Positions 9,123 to 21,761 of a DNA stretch of 57,990 nt are shown here, one piece after another. The position numbers and the translations under genes are program-made. The notes under the pieces are model-generated. The model saw only the letters and a list, made by a program, of their open reading frames with translations, had not been told where the DNA came from and ran no database searches. How positions within the stretch are numbered: the first letter of the stretch is position 1; every line of letters starts with the position of its first letter. Source of the stretch: Rubritepida flocculans DSM 14296 (lineage in GTDB: Bacteria > Pseudomonadota > Alphaproteobacteria > Acetobacterales > Acetobacteraceae); assembly GCF_000425365.1 (NCBI RefSeq), contig NZ_AUDH01000020.1:1-57990 (forward strand), written 5' to 3'.

Positions 9123-9357
9123 GGGGCTGGGGCTCCTGCGGGCGCCGTGTCGGCAGGCCATCTGGCCGTCGCGCCTGCATACCCCCCCGCGCCGCGCCGA
9201 GTCCACGCGCCGGGCGGAAGGGAAGCCTTCACCTTTCCTGCCGCATGACGCGGGCGCAACGCCGCGTTGCCGCGCCGAACGGCGCCGCGCCCCGGAAGGC
9301 GCGGCCGCGCAGCTCCGCGCGCCTCGGAACGACCTTCACCCAGAGGGAACCCTGCCG

Positions 9358-11052
9358 ATGAACGCGCTCTCGCGGCTGCCGCTGGCCTGGAAGGCCCTGG
9401 CGCCCATGCTGCTCATGGTGCTCGCCCTGGCGGGGACCACCACCCTCCTCGTCCGCCAGGTGCAGGAGACGGACGAGACCTACAGCCGGCTTCTGGCGCG
9501 CGAGGCGACCGGCGCGGTCCATGCGGCGCGCGCCAACATCGTCGCCTTCGACCTGTCCGTGGTGACCTGGCGCGCCCTCTCGCTCGACCAGCCGGAGGAA
9601 TACGCCACCTCGCTGCGACTGCTGGAGGCCATGCCCGCCGCCTTCGACCGGCAGATGCGCCGGCTGGCCCCTGCGGTGGCCGGCACGCCGCACGAGGCGG
9701 CGGCGGCCCGCCTGGCGCGGGACTTCCCGCCGCTGCACGCCCTCGCCCAGCGGGCGGTGCAGATGAGCGCGCGCGGCGAGCGCCCCGCCGCCCTCGAGCT
9801 TCTCAAGCGGGAGTTCGTGACGCCCGTCACCGCGCTGCGCGAACAGACCCAGGGCCTCACCGCCGCGCTGGCCGAGGCCGCAGAGGCGCAGAGCGCGGCC
9901 GTCACCGCACAGGTGGCGAGCGCGGCCCGCACCAAGCTGATGGTGGTGGGCGGGCTGGTGCTGGCCTGCCTGGTCTTCGCCGCCTGGCTGCTCTTCGCCC
10001 TCGTCAGCCGCCCCATCGCCGCGCTGCACGCGGCCATGCAGGGCGCCGCCGCCGGCAGGCTCGACGCCGCCGTGCCCGGCACGGGCCGCGGCGACGAGCT
10101 GGGCGCCATGGCCCGCGCCCTGGAGGGCTTCCTCGCCGGGCTGCGCGAGGCGGCCGGGCTGCGCGCGCAGCAGGAGGAGCAGCGCCGCGCCGCCGAGGCC
10201 GCGCGCCGGCAGGAGATGCAGCAGCTCGCCGACAATCTGCAGCGCGAGGTAGGGAGCGTGGTCGAGGGCATCGCCTCCGCCGCCACGGAGCTCGGCGCGG
10301 CCGCCAAATCCATGGCCGCCATCGCCGAACGCACCTCGCAGCGCGCCAGCACGGTGGCGCAGGCCACGGCCGAGGCGAACGCGAATGTCGGCACCGTCGC
10401 CTCGGCGGCGGAGGAGCTGACGGCCTCGGTCTCCGAAATCTCCCGCCAGGTGCAGGAGAGCACGCGCGTCACCCAGGCCGCGGTGGAGCAGGTGGAGCGC
10501 ACCAACAGCACGGTGGCCAACCTCAACGAGGCCTCCCAGCGCATCGGCGAGGTGATGCGCCTGATCGGCGACATCGCGAGCCAGACCAACCTCCTCGCGC
10601 TCAACGCCACCATCGAGGCGGCGCGGGCGGGCGAGGCGGGCAAGGGCTTCGCGGTGGTGGCCTCGGAGGTGAAGAACCTCGCCGGGCAGACCACCCGCGC
10701 CACCGAGGGCATCGCGGCCCAGATCCTCGCCATGCAGGAGGCGACGCGCAGCACCACCGCCGAGATCGAGGGCATCCGCGACACCATCCTGCGCGTGAGC
10801 GAGATCGCCATGGCCATCTCGGCCGCCGTCGAGGAGCAGGGCGCGGCCACGCGCGAGATCGCGCGCAACGTGCAGGAGGCGGCCGGCGGCACCGGCCGGA
10901 TCGCCGACCAGATCCAGGATGTGCAGCAGGCCACCGGCGAGACGGGGGGCGCGGCCGCGCAGGTCAGCGGCACCTCGGCCCAGCTCGCCGAACAGGCGGA
11001 GACGCTGCGCGCCCAGGTGAACGACTTCCTGGGCCGGGTGCGCGCGGCCTGA
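9358..11052 (+). CDS. Methyl-accepting chemotaxis protein
   Basis: The 564-residue receptor has a first membrane helix (about 13-33), a helical periplasmic four-helix-bundle sensor, a second membrane helix (about 197-220), a HAMP domain and a long cytoplasmic signalling coiled coil. The hairpin tip, [21 protein letters not shown] followed by [15 protein letters not shown], is the kinase-control region that binds CheA and CheW. The ATG at 9358 places the membrane anchor at the N-terminus. No che genes are nearby, so it is an orphan receptor. A GC-rich hairpin followed by TTT closes the gene. The ligand cannot be predicted. Confidence 0.93.
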   Translation: MNALSRLPLAWKALAPMLLMVLALAGTTTLLVRQVQETDETYSRLLAREATGAVHAARANIVAFDLSVVTWRALSLDQPEEYATSLRLLEAMPAAFDRQMRRLAPAVAGTPHEAAAARLARDFPPLHALAQRAVQMSARGERPAALELLKREFVTPVTALREQTQGLTAALAEAAEAQSAAVTAQVASAARTKLMVVGGLVLACLVFAAWLLFALVSRPIAALHAAMQGAAAGRLDAAVPGTGRGDELGAMARALEGFLAGLREAAGLRAQQEEQRRAAEAARRQEMQQLADNLQREVGSVVEGIASAATELGAAAKSMAAIAERTSQRASTVAQATAEANANVGTVASAAEELTASVSEISRQVQESTRVTQAAVEQVERTNSTVANLNEASQRIGEVMRLIGDIASQTNLLALNATIEAARAGEAGKGFAVVASEVKNLAGQTTRATEGIAAQILAMQEATRSTTAEIEGIRDTILRVSEIAMAISAAVEEQGAATREIARNVQEAAGGTGRIADQIQDVQQATGETGGAAAQVSGTSAQLAEQAETLRAQVNDFLGRVRAA

Positions 11053-11064
11053 GGCGCGGCACCT

Positions 11065-11093
11065 CGCCCCGGGCCGCGCGCCCCGGGGCGTTT
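11065..11093 (+). terminator. Intrinsic terminator after the chemotaxis receptor
   Basis: A perfect nine-pair stem CGCCCCGGG / CCCGGGGCG is followed by TTT and lies 13 bases after the receptor stop. The short T run is usual for terminators in very GC-rich genomes. Confidence 0.65.
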
Positions 11094-11201
11094 CATGCCG
11101 CCGCCCGCATGGGGGCCCGGCTCCGCCGCGGGCTTCGCAGCGCAGCACGCGGCGTGCTATCGCCTTCGGCTCCGAATCCGGACCGCAGGAGTCCTCCCCG
11201 C

Positions 11202-12374
11202 ATGGGCATCCCCTTGGCGCAGCAGGCGAAGGTCGCCGCCTACATCGTCCGGCAGCAGATGGCCGGGCGGAAGCGCTTCCCGCTCGTGCTGATGCTGGAG
11301 CCCCTGTTCCGCTGCAACCTGGCCTGCGCGGGCTGCGGCAAGATCGACTACCCCGACGAAATCCTGAACAAGCGCCTCTCCCTCGAGGAATGCCTCGGCG
11401 CGGCGGAGGAGTGCGGCGCGCCGGTCGTCGCCATCGCCGGCGGCGAGCCGCTGCTGCACAAGGAGATGCCGCAGATCGTCGAGGGGCTTCTGGCGCAGGG
11501 ACGCATCGTCATCCTCTGCACCAACGCGCTGCTGCTCGAGAAGAAGATCGACGCCTACAAGCCCCACCCGCGCTTCATCTGGGACATCCACCTGGACGGC
11601 GACCGCGCCCAGCACGACTGGGCGGTGAGCCAGGAGGGCGTGTACGACCGCGCCGTGGCCGCGCTGCAGACGGCCAAGCGCAAGGGCTTCCGCACCGCCA
11701 TCAACTGCACCCTGTTCAACAACGCCGACCCCGAGCGCACCGCGAAGTTCTTCGACGACGTGACGGCGATGGGCGTGGACAACATCATGCTCAGCCCGGG
11801 CTACGCCTATGAGCGCGCGCCGGACCAGAAGCACTTCCTCAACCGCCAGGCCACCAAGACCCTGTTCCGCGAGATCTTCAAGCGCAACACGGGCAAGGGC
11901 AAGCCGAAGTGGCGGATGGGCAACTCGCCCCTCTTCCTCGACTTCCTGGCCGGCAACCAGCGCTATCTCTGCACGCCCTGGGGCAACCCCACGCGCAACA
12001 TCTTCGGCTGGCAGCGCCCCTGCTACCTGCTGGGCGAGGGCTACGCGAAGAGCTTCCGGGAGCTGATGGAGACGACCGACTGGGACAAGTACGGCGTCGG
12101 CAACTACGAGAAATGCGCCGACTGCATGGTGCATTCGGGCTTCGAGGCCACGGCGGCGCTGGATGCGATCAACCGCCCCTGGAAGGCCATCGCCGCGCAG
12201 CTCCGCGGCCCGCGCACCGAGGGGCCGATGGCGCCGGAGGTGGATCTCTCGAAGCAGCGCCCGGCGGAATACGTCTTCTCCCGCCATGTGCAGCAGGCGC
12301 TGGCCGAGATGGCGCACGAGCCGAAGAAGGGCGCGAAGCACGGCGCCACCGCGCCGCAGGCGGCGGCGGAGTAG
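11202..12374 (+). CDS. hpnH: Adenosyl-hopene transferase HpnH (radical SAM)
   Basis: This 390-residue radical SAM enzyme carries the CNLACAGC motif (Cys 38, 42 and 45) for the [4Fe-4S] cluster, an AGGEPLL SAM-binding segment and the HpnH-specific C-terminal part with CTPWGNPTRN and EKCADCMVHSG. HpnH adds the 5'-deoxyadenosyl radical to diploptene, the first step in making C35 hopanoid side chains. The ATG has GGAG well placed before it. The gene is alone here; squalene-hopene cyclase and hpnG are not in the window. Together with hpnN it shows that the organism makes extended hopanoids. Confidence 0.95.
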   Translation: MGIPLAQQAKVAAYIVRQQMAGRKRFPLVLMLEPLFRCNLACAGCGKIDYPDEILNKRLSLEECLGAAEECGAPVVAIAGGEPLLHKEMPQIVEGLLAQGRIVILCTNALLLEKKIDAYKPHPRFIWDIHLDGDRAQHDWAVSQEGVYDRAVAALQTAKRKGFRTAINCTLFNNADPERTAKFFDDVTAMGVDNIMLSPGYAYERAPDQKHFLNRQATKTLFREIFKRNTGKGKPKWRMGNSPLFLDFLAGNQRYLCTPWGNPTRNIFGWQRPCYLLGEGYAKSFRELMETTDWDKYGVGNYEKCADCMVHSGFEATAALDAINRPWKAIAAQLRGPRTEGPMAPEVDLSKQRPAEYVFSRHVQQALAEMAHEPKKGAKHGATAPQAAAE

Positions 12375-12396
12375 CCCCGCCCCGCGCGGGCGGGGC
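12374..12396. terminator. Bidirectional terminator hairpin between hpnH and the Bug receptor gene
   Basis: A nine-pair stem GCCCCGCCC / GGGCGGGGC with a five-base loop begins on the last base of the hpnH stop codon and lies 13 bases from the stop of the convergent gene. No T run follows on the plus strand. Confidence 0.5.
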
Positions 12397-12408
12397 CGCC
12401 GCCCCGCA

Positions 12409-13368
12409 TTATTGCGGCTCGATCCCCGCCGCGCGGATGGCCTCGGTCCACTTCACCGTCTCGGCGCGGATGAAGGCCGCCGCCTCGTCCGGCGTGGAGG
12501 GCATGAGCTGCATGCCCAGCCCCTCGCCCAGCCGCTCGCGCAGCGTGGCGTCGGCGGCGGCGTGGCGCACCGCGGCGTTGAGGCGCTGGATGGGCAGGGC
12601 GGGCGTGCCGGCCGGCGCCAGCAGCGCGAACCAGGCGAAGAGCTCGTAGTTCGGCAGCCCCTGCTCGGCCACCGGCGCCACATCGGGCAGTTGCGCCGAG
12701 CGCGTGCGCGTCGTGATGCCGAGGGCGCGAAGCTGCCCGCCCTGCACCCCGGGCAGGATCACCGCCTGGTCGGCGATGAACAGGTCCACCCGGCCCGCGA
12801 TCAGATCCTGCACGGCGTTGGGCGAGGAGCGATAGGGCACATGCAGCATCCGCACCCCCGCCTGGGCCGCCAGCATGGCCGCCGCCACGCGCTGCGAGGC
12901 CGAGGCCTCGGCGTAGCTCAGCGCCTCGGGCCGGGCGCGCGCGGCGGCCAGCAGGTCGGAGAGGGTGCGATAGGGGCTGCCGGCCGAGACGGCCACCAGC
13001 AGCGGCACCGAGGCGAGCAGCGAAATGGGCGCGAAATCCCGCTCCATGTCGAAGGGCACGCGGCGGAACAGCGCATTGGCCGCGGCGTTGGTGGAGTTGG
13101 TGCCGAAGAGCACGGTGTGCCCGTCGGCCGCGGCGCGCACCACCGCCTCGGCGCCGATCAGGCCCGAGGCGCCGGCGCGGTTCTCCACCACCACGGGCTG
13201 GCCCAGCGCCTCGCGCATGCGCTCGGCGAAGAGCCGGGCCACCGTGTCGGTCGCGCTGCCGGCGGCGAAGGGCACGATGCCGCGCACCGGCTGGGTGGGC
13301 CAGGACTGGGCGAGGGCGGGGGCGGCCAGAAGGGCCGCGGGGGCGGCGAACAGGGCGCGGCGGCGCAT
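12409..13368 (-). CDS. Tripartite tricarboxylate transporter substrate-binding protein (Bug family)
   Basis: This 319-residue protein has an export signal (MRRRALFAAPAALLAAPALA). Mature Bug-family features follow: WPTQPVRGIVPFAAGSATDTVARL, the VVENRAGASGLIGAEAV loop and VPYRSSPNAVQDLIAGRVDL. These periplasmic receptors capture carboxylates or other small acids for TctAB-type importers. No membrane partner is encoded nearby, as is common for orphan Bug receptors. The ATG at 13368 is chosen because it opens the signal peptide; the open frame continues upstream without export features. The substrate is not predictable. Confidence 0.9.
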   Translation of the reverse strand: MRRRALFAAPAALLAAPALAQSWPTQPVRGIVPFAAGSATDTVARLFAERMREALGQPVVVENRAGASGLIGAEAVVRAAADGHTVLFGTNSTNAAANALFRRVPFDMERDFAPISLLASVPLLVAVSAGSPYRTLSDLLAAARARPEALSYAEASASQRVAAAMLAAQAGVRMLHVPYRSSPNAVQDLIAGRVDLFIADQAVILPGVQGGQLRALGITTRTRSAQLPDVAPVAEQGLPNYELFAWFALLAPAGTPALPIQRLNAAVRHAAADATLRERLGEGLGMQLMPSTPDEAAAFIRAETVKWTEAIRAAGIEPQ

Positions 13369-13574
13369 GGGTGGTGTCTCCTTCCCGGTGCGCGCGCCCG
13401 ATAGCGGCGCGCCTCGCCGCGCGCAATCCACCCGCGCCCGGCTTTCGCGGCCGCGAAGCACCCCGGTTGCACGCCCGCCGCACCGCGCGCAGGCTCGCCC
13501 CGCTTCCGGAGAGGACCGATGCCCCGACGCGCCCCGCCGCGCCCCCACCCCAGCCGGCGTGGCCGCGCCGCCTT

Positions 13575-13691
13575 CTCATCCCAGCGGCCGCTGCTGTGCC
13601 TTTGTTTCGCCGCGCAGCCGCCACGCCAACCCTGCGCGCGAGACGGTCGGCATGTCGTGCCGGCGGTATCGTCCCAGCGGCCGGCGGGATG
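13575..13691 (-). repeat. Dispersed palindromic intergenic repeat, copy R2
   Basis: Read on the minus strand this copy shows GCGCGCAGGGTTGGCGTGG, GGCGAAACAAAGGCACAGCA, a GCGGCCGCTGGGATGAG end, and a left palindrome part GGCACGACATGCCGACCG. Both ends carry CATCCCAGCGGCCG or its complement, so the copy is bounded by inverted ends. It fills the gap before the isoaspartyl peptidase gene, whose ATG lies in the GGGATGAGCCCC edge. That edge is identical to the outer edge of copy R3. The remaining 13369-13574 stretch holds the promoter side of the Bug gene and nothing else recognised. Confidence 0.8.
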
Positions 13692-14606
13692 AGCCCCGCC
13701 TGGACCCTCGCCCTGCACGGCGGGGCGGGCACCATCCCGCGCGAGGCGATGACCGATTCCGCCCGCGCGGCCCATCTCGAGGCGCTGCACGCCGCACTCG
13801 AGGCCGGGGCGGCGGTGCTGCGCGGCGGCGGCGCGGCGGAGGAGGCGGTGGTGGCCGCCGTCCTGGTGCTGGAGGACTGCCCGTTGTTCAACGCCGGCCA
13901 TGGCAGCACCCTCACCGCCGCCGGCACGGTGGAGATGGACGCCGCGCTGATGCTCTCCGATGGCCGCGCCGGGGCGGTGACGGGGGTGCGGCGGCTGCGC
14001 AACCCCATCCTCGCCGCGCGGGCGGTGCTGCGCGCGGGCGGGCCGGTGCTGCTGGCCGGCGAGGGGGCGGATTCCTTCGGCGAGGCGGAGGGCCTCGCCA
14101 CCGCCCCGCCCGGCTATTTCGAGACGCCGCACCGCCGCGCCCAGCTTCTCGCAGCGCGGCGGGCGGGCGCCATGGCGCTCGACCATGACGGGGCGCGGAT
14201 GGGCACGGTGGGCGCCGTGGCGCGCGACCGCGCGGGGCGGCTGGCCGCCGCCACCTCCACCGGCGGCATGACCAACAAGCCCCCCGGCCGGGTGGGCGAC
14301 AGCCCCATTCTCGGCGCGGGCACCTGGGCGGATTCGACCGTGGCCGTCTCCTGCACCGGCACGGGCGAGGCCTTCCTGCGCGTGGCCGCCGCCCATGAGG
14401 TCAGCGCGCGGATGCGCCACGCCGGCCAGCCGCTGGACGTGGCGGCGGGCCAGGTGATCCGGCGCGAGGTGCCGGCCGCGGGCGGGCGCGGCGGGCTCAT
14501 CGCGGTGGACGCGCGCGGCAACGCCGCCCTGCCCTTCGGCACGGAGGGGATGTATCGCGGCGTGGCGCGGGCGGGCGCCGCCCCCTGGGCGGCGATCCAC
14601 GCCTGA
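13689..14606 (+). CDS. iaaA: Isoaspartyl peptidase / type 2 L-asparaginase
   Basis: The 305-residue protein is an N-terminal-nucleophile hydrolase precursor. WTLALHGGAGTIPRE opens it and NAGHGSTLTAAGTVEMDA is the conserved GHGS region. The self-cleavage site precedes the threonine of GTVGAV near residue 178, followed by AAATSTGGMTNKPPGRVGDSP. The mature enzyme releases isoaspartyl residues from peptides or deamidates asparagine. The ATG lies at the edge of repeat R2 with no obvious purine-rich site apart from the GGCGGG just before it, so translation may be weak or use the repeat's sequence. The gene is convergent with tadA, 13 bases apart. Confidence 0.93.
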   Translation: MSPAWTLALHGGAGTIPREAMTDSARAAHLEALHAALEAGAAVLRGGGAAEEAVVAAVLVLEDCPLFNAGHGSTLTAAGTVEMDAALMLSDGRAGAVTGVRRLRNPILAARAVLRAGGPVLLAGEGADSFGEAEGLATAPPGYFETPHRRAQLLAARRAGAMALDHDGARMGTVGAVARDRAGRLAAATSTGGMTNKPPGRVGDSPILGAGTWADSTVAVSCTGTGEAFLRVAAAHEVSARMRHAGQPLDVAAGQVIRREVPAAGGRGGLIAVDARGNAALPFGTEGMYRGVARAGAAPWAAIHA

Positions 14607-14619
14607 GGGCTGCTGCCCC

Positions 14620-15060
14620 CTACCGCCGCGCGGCGAAGAAGGCGCCGAGCAGCGCCGCCGCCTCGGCCTCGCGCAGCCCGCCCAGCACCTCGGGCGCATG
14701 GTGGCATTGCGGGCGGGAGAAGACGCGCGCCCCGTGCTCCACCCCGCCGGATTTCGGGTCATAGGCGCCGAAGGCCACGCGCGCGACGCGGAACAGGCTG
14801 GCCGCCTGGGCGCACATGGCGCAGGGCTCCAGCGTCACCCACAGCGTGCAGCCATCGAGGCGCTTCCCGCCCCGCGCGGCGGCGGCGGCGCGCAGCGCCA
14901 GCATCTCGGCGTGCGCCGAGGGATCCTGGCGCGCCTCCACCTCGTTGCCCGCGCGCGCGAGCAGCCGGCCCTCGGCGTCGGTGACCACGGCGCCCACCGG
15001 CACCTCGCCGCGCGCCGCGGCGGCGCGCGCCTCCTCGAGCGCGATCTCCATCGGCGTCAT
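14620..15060 (-). CDS. tadA: tRNA adenosine(34) deaminase
   Basis: This 146-residue zinc deaminase has the HAEMLALR motif (zinc histidine and catalytic glutamate) and PCAMCAQA (two zinc cysteines). TadA converts A34 of tRNA-Arg(ACG) to inosine so that it can read CGN codons. The length is normal for the family. The ATG at 15060 gives MTPMEIALEEARAA, the usual first helix. A general nucleoside deaminase is the only realistic alternative. It is divergent from the glutamine amidotransferase gene 72 bases away, so the two probably have back-to-back promoters in that gap. Confidence 0.9.
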   Translation of the reverse strand: MTPMEIALEEARAAAARGEVPVGAVVTDAEGRLLARAGNEVEARQDPSAHAEMLALRAAAAARGGKRLDGCTLWVTLEPCAMCAQAASLFRVARVAFGAYDPKSGGVEHGARVFSRPQCHHAPEVLGGLREAEAAALLGAFFAARR

Positions 15061-15132
15061 GCGCCGCCTATGGCGCAGAACCGCCGCCGGCGCCACTTGC
15101 CCCGCCGCGCCCCCCCGCGCCACAAGGACAGG

Positions 15133-15856
15133 ATGACGCGCCGCCCCGTGATCGGACTGACGCTCGACTGCGAGCCCGCGGGCGGCTGGTCGAAGCTGCC
15201 CTGGTATGCGCTGCGGCAGAACTATTTCGAGGCGGTGATCGCCGCGGGCGGGCTGCCCGTGGCCCTGCCTCACGCCCCGGCGCTGGCGGCGGAGTATCTC
15301 GCCACGCTGGACGGGCTGCTCGTCACCGGCGGGGCCTTCGACGTGGACCCCGCCCTCTGGGGCGGCGGGCCGCCGCACCCCAAGGTGACGCTGAAGCCCG
15401 GCCGCACCGATTTCGAGCTCGCCGCCACCCGCGCCGCGCTGGCGCGCGACATGCCCGTGCTCGGCATCTGCGGCGGGCAGCAGCTCCTGGCCGTGGCGCT
15501 GGGCGCGACGCTGCACCAGCACATCCCCGACGAGGTGCCCGGGGCGCTGGCGCATGAGCAGCCCAACCCGCGCACCGAACCCGGCCATGCGGTGGAGATC
15601 GCGCCGGGCACGCTGCTCGCGCGCGTCACCGGGCGGGCGCGGATGGCGGTGAACTCGGCGCACCACCAGGCGGTGAAGGCGGCGGGGCCGCGCCTCGTGG
15701 TGAACGCCCGCGCCCCCGACGGCGTGATCGAGGGGGTGGAGAGCCCCGCGCACCGCTTCGCGCTCGGCGTGCAATGGCACCCCGAATACGCGGTGGACGA
15801 GGCCGACCCGCTGATCCTGCGGGCCTTCGTGGACGCCTGCCGCGGCGAGGCGCGCC

Positions 15857-15864
<8 letters not shown>
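15133..15864 (+). CDS. Gamma-glutamyl-gamma-aminobutyrate hydrolase family protein
   Basis: This 243-residue class I glutamine amidotransferase-like protein has the nucleophile elbow LGICGGQQLLAV (catalytic Cys) and the GVQWHPEY histidine-glutamate pair. The family includes PuuD, which splits gamma-glutamyl-GABA in putrescine breakdown, but no other puu genes are present, so the substrate is open. AAGGA lies before the ATG. The end overlaps the next gene by eight bases, starting a tightly packed run of five plus-strand genes. Confidence 0.87.
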
Positions 15865-16617
<753 letters not shown>

Positions 16618-16621
<4 letters not shown>

Positions 16622-17217
16622 CGCCGCCGGCCCGGGCGCGGATGGGCGCGGCGCCCGCCCCTGGCCTGCGCGTCATCGCCGGGCGCTGGAAGGGCCGCCG
16701 CCTGATCGCCCCGCCCGGCGCGGCCACCCGCCCCACCAGCGAGCGCGCCCGCCAGGCGCTGTTCGACATGCTCTGGCACGCCCCCTGGGCGGGGCGGGGG
16801 CGCATCGAGGGGGCGGAGGTGCTGGACGCCTTCGCCGGCACCGGCGCGCTGGGGCTGGAGGCGCTCTCGCGCGGGGCGGCGCGGGCGAGCTTCCTCGAGA
16901 GCGACCGCGCGGCGCTGGCCGCGCTGCGCGCCAACATCGCCGCCTGCGCCGCGGGCGAGGCGGCGCGCGTGATCCCCGCCGACGCCACCCGCCCGCCGCG
17001 CGCCGCCTCGCCGGCCAGCCTCGTCTTTCTCGACCCGCCCTATGGCGCGGGGCTCGCCGGGCCCGCCCTGGCGGCGCTGGAGGCGGCGGGCTGGATCGCG
17101 CCCGGCGCGCTGGTCTGCCTCGAGCTCGGCCCGCGCGACGCGCCGCCCGAAACCCGCCTCGCGCCCCTGGCCGAGCGCGCGCACGGCAAGGCGCGGCTGC
17201 TGGTGCTCGGCGCATGA
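16618..17217 (+). CDS. rsmD: 16S rRNA (guanine966-N2)-methyltransferase
   Basis: The 199-residue protein has the RsmD signatures VIAGRWKGRRL and TRPTSERARQALFDML, the SAM-binding DAFAGTGALGLEALSRGA and the catalytic FLDPPYGAG. It methylates G966 of 16S rRNA in the small subunit. It starts inside the stop of the pseudouridine synthase gene (ATGA) and ends inside the start of the glycosyltransferase gene (ATGA), so it lies in the middle of a translationally coupled run. The coaD gene that often follows rsmD in bacteria is absent here. Confidence 0.95.
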
Positions 17218-18299
17218 TCGCGGCGCGGCGGGTGCTGATCGCGCTGCCCGCCCCGGAGTTCGGCGGCGCGGAGCGGCAGAGCCTCGCGCTCGCGCGCGGC
17301 CTCGCGGCCATGGGGGCGGAGGTGGCGGTGGCGGCCGAGCCCGCCGTGCTGCGGGCGGCCGGCCCGGCGCTCGGCCCCTGCCGGCCGATCCCGGCCGCGC
17401 TGCGGGTGGACCCCGATCTCTCCACCGCCCTGCAGATGGAGATGCAGGCCGCCGCCCTGCGCCCCGCCCTGGCCGAGGCGCGGCCGGAGCTCGGGCTGGT
17501 CGCCCTGCCCCTGCCCACCGAGGGGCTGGGGGCGCTGGCGGCGCTGGCGGAGGCGCGCGTGCCGAGCCTCGGCGTGGCGCATCTGGTGCGGGCGGACTGG
17601 GCGCTCTCGGCCGCCGCGCGGGCGGCGGCCCGGGCGCTGCCGGTGGGCTGGGCCGCCGTCTCCGCCCCCGCCGCGCGGCGGCTGGAGGCGCTGTTCGGCC
17701 TGCCGCACGGGCGCGTCGCCACCCTGCCCAACGGGCTGCCCCCGCGCCCCCCCGCCGCCCCCGCCCGCGCCCGCTTCGGCCTGCCGGAAGCGGGGCCGCT
17801 GCTGCTGCAGATCGGCCGGCTCGACGAGCGCAAGGGCGCGCATCTCGCCCCCGCCATCGCCGCCGCCATCGCCCCCGCCCGGCTGGTGCTGGCCGGGACG
17901 GGGCCGCTGGAGCCGGCCCTGCGCGGCGCGCCGGGGGTGATCCTGCTCGGCCATGTCGAGGATGTGCCGGCGCTGCTCGCCTCGGCCGATGCGCTGCTGC
18001 TGGCCTCGCGCCATGAGGGCGCGCCGCTCGTGCTGCTGGAGGCGGCCTGGGCGGGGCTGCCGCTGCTCGCCACCGCCGAGGCCATGGAGGCCTGGGAGGA
18101 GCCCTCGGCCTGCGCGCGCCTGGTGCCGCGCGATCCGGCCGCCATCGCCGCCGCCTTCCGCGCCGCGCTGGCCGATCGGGCGGACACGGCCCGGCGGGTG
18201 GCGGCCGCGCGGGCCGCCGTCGCGGCCTGGGACGAGGCGGCGATGCTGGCGCGCGCGGCCCGGCTGCTGCTGGCGGAGGCGCTCCGATGCGCCGCCTGA
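17214..18299 (+). CDS. Glycosyltransferase family 4
   Basis: This 361-residue GT-B protein has an N-terminal acceptor domain (PAPEFGGAERQSLALARGLAAMG) and a C-terminal donor domain with LLLQIGRLDERKGAHL, LVLAGTGPLEPAL, LLGHVEDVPALLASADALLL and the SRHEGAPLVLLEAAWAG motif holding the EX7E-type nucleotide-sugar contacts. It transfers a sugar to a lipid, protein or polysaccharide acceptor that cannot be named from sequence. It overlaps rsmD by four bases and the next gene by thirteen, so it is part of the packed run rather than of a polysaccharide locus. Confidence 0.88.
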   Translation: MIAARRVLIALPAPEFGGAERQSLALARGLAAMGAEVAVAAEPAVLRAAGPALGPCRPIPAALRVDPDLSTALQMEMQAAALRPALAEARPELGLVALPLPTEGLGALAALAEARVPSLGVAHLVRADWALSAAARAAARALPVGWAAVSAPAARRLEALFGLPHGRVATLPNGLPPRPPAAPARARFGLPEAGPLLLQIGRLDERKGAHLAPAIAAAIAPARLVLAGTGPLEPALRGAPGVILLGHVEDVPALLASADALLLASRHEGAPLVLLEAAWAGLPLLATAEAMEAWEEPSACARLVPRDPAAIAAAFRAALADRADTARRVAAARAAVAAWDEAAMLARAARLLLAEALRCAA

Positions 18300-18889
18300 T
18301 CCTGGAGCGCGCCCCGGCCGGGCCGCTGATGTGGCTTACCGAGGCCCCCTTCCTGCTCGACGCCCCGCCCGGCGCGGCGCTGGCGCTGCACCTCGCCCGG
18401 CCTTCGCCGCTCGGCGTGCTGTGCGTGGGCGAGCGGCGCATCCCGGCCGGGCCGGAGGCGGGCTGGCGGCTGCTGGAGGCCCCCCCGCCCGGCCCGCTGG
18501 CGGTGCGGGCCGAGGGCGCGCCGCTCGCCCTCTCGCTCGACGCGGCCGCCCGCCCCGCGCTGCGCGTCTGGGAGGGCGCGGCGGAAGGCGACATTCCGGA
18601 GGGGCATTGGCAGGCGGCGCGCATCCTGGGCCGGGGCGCGGTGGCGGCGCTGGGGGCGGGGCCGGCGCGGCCCCTGCTGCGGCTCGCCGCCGGCGAGGCG
18701 GCCTGGATCACCCTGCCCGCCCTCGATCTGCCCGCCCTGCCCGCACCGCGCCTCGAGATGCTGCGCGGGCCGGCGCCGCGCCACCGGCTCCATTGGGGCC
18801 TGCCAGGGGCGCCGCGCGCGCGGGGCCCCGCGCCGCTCACCCTCGCGCTGCGGGCGGGGCTGGCTAGCGAGCTGGTCTGGGTGGGGTGA
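18287..18889 (+). CDS. Hypothetical protein downstream of a GT4 gene
   Basis: I do not recognise this 200-residue protein. It has no signal peptide, membrane helix or metal motif. It is rich in Ala, Leu, Pro and Arg, with short alternating beta-like stretches (ALALHLARPSPLGVLCVGERR, LALSLDAAARPALRVWEG). Good GC3 coding bias, a 13-base overlap with the glycosyltransferase gene and an ATG just inside it argue that it is real. The context hints at an accessory to the glycosyltransferase. The gene ends six bases before repeat R3. Confidence 0.6.
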   Translation: MRRLILERAPAGPLMWLTEAPFLLDAPPGAALALHLARPSPLGVLCVGERRIPAGPEAGWRLLEAPPPGPLAVRAEGAPLALSLDAAARPALRVWEGAAEGDIPEGHWQAARILGRGAVAALGAGPARPLLRLAAGEAAWITLPALDLPALPAPRLEMLRGPAPRHRLHWGLPGAPRARGPAPLTLALRAGLASELVWVG

Positions 18890-18894
18890 TGGGG

Positions 18895-19040
18895 GCGGCC
18901 GCTGGTATGATATGGCCGGCGGCTACGCCGGACTTATCTCGCACGCCGGGTTGGTGGGCGGCGGCGTGCCAAAACAAAGACATACCAGCGGCCGCGCCGC
19001 AGCTTCAGCGGTCAAAGCAAGCGGCCGCTGGGATGAGCCC
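18895..19040 (+). repeat. Dispersed palindromic intergenic repeat, copy R3 (most complete)
   Basis: It holds three copies of one 15-mer: GCGGCCGCTGGTATG at 18895-18909, its exact reverse complement CATACCAGCGGCCGC at 18981-18995, and GCGGCCGCTGGGATG at 19021-19035. Between the first two lies the family core GGGTTGGTGGGCGGCGGCG, then CCAAAACAAAGA. It fills the whole gap between two convergent genes: six bases from the stop on the left and abutting the TAG of the histidine kinase on the right. Strong foldback structures are possible in either transcript. Confidence 0.85.
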
Positions 19041-21650
<2,610 letters not shown>

Positions 21651-21761
21651 CGGCCCCGACTGTGCCAGGAAAACCGCGCCGCCGCGAGGCGCTTGATACG
21701 GGCGGCCGCGCCCGTTCCGCCGGCGATCCGGCGCCCGGCGCAGGGGCTCGGACGGCGCCGG

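Noticed and set aside
4599-9248. An open frame of about 1550 codons on the plus strand opposite hpnN and the ferritin-like gene
   Set aside because: It is a mirror frame of real genes, with Gln/Arg/His-rich low-complexity sequence and no domain.
13575-13691. Dispersed repeat read as an insertion sequence
   Set aside because: Copies are under 200 bases and hold no transposase or open frame; they can at most be non-autonomous elements.
21690-21730. Possible seventh copy of the dispersed repeat (GATACGGGCGG)
   Set aside because: Only the first eleven bases match; neither the palindrome partner nor the core blocks follow.
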